Below, piece by piece: positions 62,476 through 64,000 of a DNA stretch of 64,000 nt. A program made the translations under genes and the position numbers. Source of the DNA: Verrucomicrobiota bacterium (GTDB lineage Bacteria > Verrucomicrobiota > Verrucomicrobiia > Limisphaerales > UBA1319). Location of the stretch: NCBI GenBank assembly GCA_022709905.1, contig JAKLHY010000023.1, positions 34,037 to 98,036 on the forward strand, in the 5' to 3' direction. Position 1 is the first letter of the stretch, and each line of letters starts with the position of its first letter. The notes under the pieces are model-generated. The model worked only from the letters and a program-made list of their open reading frames with translations. It had not been told where the DNA came from and did not search any database.

Positions 62476-62517
62476 GCGCGACAAAAAATTTCGCAGCTGC
62501 GCATTTTTCTGTCGCGC
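62476..62517. promoter_or_regulatory. Strong nested palindrome between the two nagB genes
   Basis: Outer arms GCGCGACAAAAAAT (62476-62489) and ATTTTTCTGTCGCGC (62503-62517) pair along their length with one bulged base, and the centre CGCAGCTGCG (62492-62501) is itself palindromic. The AT-rich wings around a GC core resemble ROK-family (NagC/Mlc-like) operators. It could also be a terminator or an RNA structure. It lies 43 bases before the second deaminase start. Confidence 0.55.
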
Positions 62518-62611
62518 AACCGACGTCTTGCGCGCGGTTCGGGCGCTGGGCTGGGAGCATGCGGACGGTTATCGGATCCAGCAAGCCCGGGCGGCCGAAT
62601 CGCCTTGGCCA

Positions 62612-63397
62612 TTACCGATAGTCCTGCCACTCCGGTTCGTTGTCGAATACCCACCGGTAATAATCGGTCCCGCTCAACCGGCTCGCTGCGGCCTCGTCCA
62701 CGATGACCGTGCATCGGGGATGCAGTTGCAGAGAGGTTGCGGAGATCATGGATGTGATGGGGCCCTCCACAGCCCGGGCAACAATTTCAGCCTTTTGGAT
62801 TCCCGTGGCCAACAACAGGCAGCGGCGCGCTTCCAGCACAGTTCCCACCCCCATCGTGATCGCCCGCCGCGGAACACGATCCGGTCCGCCAAAGAACTCG
62901 GCGTTTTGGGCCAGAGTCGTCGGCATCAGGGCCTTGACTCGCGTCCGCGAACGCAAGGCCGAAAGCGGCTCGTTGAATCCAATGTGACCATCGCGGCCGA
63001 TTCCAAGCAACTGGAGATCAATGCCGTTAAACCGATGGATGAGTTCCTCGTAACGGCGGCACTCGGCTTCAAGATCCGCAGCCATGCCATCTGGCAGATA
63101 CGTGTTCCGAAGATCGATATTCACCTTGTGGAACAGGTGATGGTTCATGTAATAACGGTACGAATTCCGATCTTCGGCGGGAAGCCCCACGTATTCGTCC
63201 AGATTGAAAGTGGTGCAAAGGGAAAAATCGAGCTTCTTCTCTCGGTGCGACCGGACCAGCCATCGATAAACCCGTTCCATAGTCCTGCCTGTGGCCAGTC
63301 CCATCACAAGGTGAGGGTTGGCCCGCAAATCATGCGCAATGACCTTTGATACCATCAAGGCCGCCGCATCCGCATCCGGTCTAATAATGACTTCCAC
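62612..63397 (-). CDS. nagB: Glucosamine-6-phosphate deaminase
   Basis: 261 residues, canonical NagB. The opening EVIIRPDADAAALMVSKVIA is followed by LVMGLATGRTMERVY, TTFNLDEYVGL with the catalytic Asp, and GIGRDGHIGFNEPLSA with the catalytic Asp, His and Glu all present. It converts GlcN-6-P to fructose-6-P and ammonia. The GTG at 63397 gives the typical family N-terminus; a TTG at 63427 would add ten residues. With nagA at 47 kb and the variant deaminase next door it completes amino-sugar catabolism. Confidence 0.92.
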   Translation of the reverse strand: MEVIIRPDADAAALMVSKVIAHDLRANPHLVMGLATGRTMERVYRWLVRSHREKKLDFSLCTTFNLDEYVGLPAEDRNSYRYYMNHHLFHKVNIDLRNTYLPDGMAADLEAECRRYEELIHRFNGIDLQLLGIGRDGHIGFNEPLSALRSRTRVKALMPTTLAQNAEFFGGPDRVPRRAITMGVGTVLEARRCLLLATGIQKAEIVARAVEGPITSMISATSLQLHPRCTVIVDEAAASRLSGTDYYRWVFDNEPEWQDYR

Positions 63398-63442
63398 AAG
63401 GCCGGAAAATAATGCCGTGACCCTCAAACTGACAAGGACGAT

Positions 63443-64000
63443 TTATGACCCTGAGGGGCCCTCGAATGCCAACCTGAAAAACTGAAAAGGCGAATCCGTG
63501 ATGTCAACCTCGAAACTGTCAGGTCCAACAGGAATCAATCCCGGCACTGAAATCCAATCCTTCAGGTCCTTCGAGCCTTCGATGACATAAGCGGGCTCCA
63601 GGGGCCCGCAAACATGCAGACAAACCCTCCCTTCGTCAGTGCGCCGAACACGCAACACGGCGCGATCCCCGGAATCAACGGTGACGGTATACTCTCCGGC
63701 TGCAAAAACCCGTCTGCCGTCCGGCCAAGTCGCCTCAACTTCAATCCATTGCTCTCCTGGATTTGGTTTTGTTGTCAATGACATGCCGGCAACCGGTTCC
63801 TGGCCTCGAGTTTCCCAAATCAGCCTTGCCTCTTCCAGGTTCAAGTCTTCAACTTCCAGCTTCGAAACCACCTCCTGGCCCGCCTCGATATGGCATGGAA
63901 ACCCTGTCAATCGTCCAACCGATGGTTTCCACGGTTGATTTTTCAAACTCCCTTGTCCCATGAGCCAGCTTGAGACGGCCAGGGCGCGGGCCTGATCGAC
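63443..64000 (-). CDS. C-terminal part of a secreted or surface protein (5' end outside window)
   Basis: The minus-strand frame remains open to the right edge, so only the C-terminus (about 185 residues) is visible. The fragment is rich in beta strands, with ATWPDGRRVFAAGEYTVTV and FEVDITDSPFQFFRLAFE, which resembles the sandwich and FRL-type ends of secreted Verrucomicrobiota proteins. I do not recognise a catalytic motif and cannot assign a function. Its stop lies 45 bases before the nagB GTG start, so it could be the preceding member of that transcript. Confidence 0.55.
   Translation of the reverse strand, partial: VDQARALAVSSWLMGQGSLKNQPWKPSVGRLTGFPCHIEAGQEVVSKLEVEDLNLEEARLIWETRGQEPVAGMSLTTKPNPGEQWIEVEATWPDGRRVFAAGEYTVTVDSGDRAVLRVRRTDEGRVCLHVCGPLEPAYVIEGSKDLKDWISVPGLIPVGPDSFEVDITDSPFQFFRLAFEGPSGS

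Noticed and set aside
1..64000. CRISPR arrays, tRNA or rRNA genes, complete insertion sequences
   Set aside because: No regularly spaced identical repeats, no cloverleaf-like segment and no transposase or integrase motif were seen on either strand; a formal scan was not possible.

Overview
The window is about 64 kb of GC-rich chromosome from a Gram-negative, diderm bacterium of the PVC type, most likely a Verrucomicrobiota member (Limisphaerales/Pedosphaera-like). This rests on gene content: BamD and LptE for an outer membrane, Tat-exported Gfo/Idh/MocA proteins, DUF5703 and DUF3472 proteins, bifunctional beta-propeller/phosphoesterase proteins, ADOP-type permeases, and many large secreted glycosidases. 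No 16S rRNA or other phylogenetic marker is present, so the placement is an inference. I see no phage, plasmid or complete insertion sequence, no CRISPR array and no tRNA or rRNA gene.

Layout. 0-5.6 kb: a STAND-like ATPase cut by the left edge, then a DUF5703/LamG glycosidase-like gene translationally coupled to an RmlD-like reductase. 5.7-10.4 kb (minus): a coupled three-gene operon of a membrane/TPR protein, a CxxCH-bearing propeller protein and a chorismatase/RidA-like enzyme. 10.6-16.0 kb: a lipoprotein propeller-phosphoesterase, then a SWIM-SNF2 ATPase. 16.2-19.2 kb (minus): a compact corrinoid methyl-transfer cassette of a B12-binding protein, a UroD-family methyltransferase and a DUF1638-GAF-zinc-tail protein. 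19.4-22.7 kb: purS-purQ-purL with ATGA overlaps.

23-43.5 kb is a carbohydrate island. It holds two GH78 rhamnosidases, a SIS sugar-phosphate isomerase, an NPCBM-GH36 alpha-galactosidase, a DUF3472 protein, a GH20-like/ThuA fusion, two Gfo/Idh/MocA proteins, an ADOP permease and an uncharacterised anchored protein. 43.6-47.1 kb holds a beta-helix protein with a dockerin-like tail, followed by a protein with a cohesin-like N-terminus. A NagA deacetylase follows at 47.4 kb, and two NagB-type deaminases lie at 61.6-63.4 kb, separated by a strong nested palindrome. Together these would support rhamnose, galactose and amino-sugar use from complex polysaccharides.

48.7-56 kb is mostly housekeeping: lptE and bamD, a C4 zinc-ribbon protein, a tyrA-aroA-cmk-plsC operon ending in a MEDS-domain sensor, infA and an RRM RNA-binding protein. 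56.3-64 kb adds a third Gfo/Idh/MocA protein, a PflX-like radical SAM enzyme, a large carboxypeptidase-regulatory-like/TlpA-like protein that has lost its redox cysteines, the nagB pair, and a gene cut by the right edge.

The best candidates for an under-described system are four. (1) The DUF1638/UroD/corrinoid cassette; its C-terminal CxxC-N29-CxxC tail reappears, with identical spacing, on the MEDS protein 33 kb away. (2) The adjacent cohesin-like and dockerin-like gene pair. (3) The membrane-TPR/heme-propeller/chorismatase-like operon. (4) The GH20-like/ThuA fusion.
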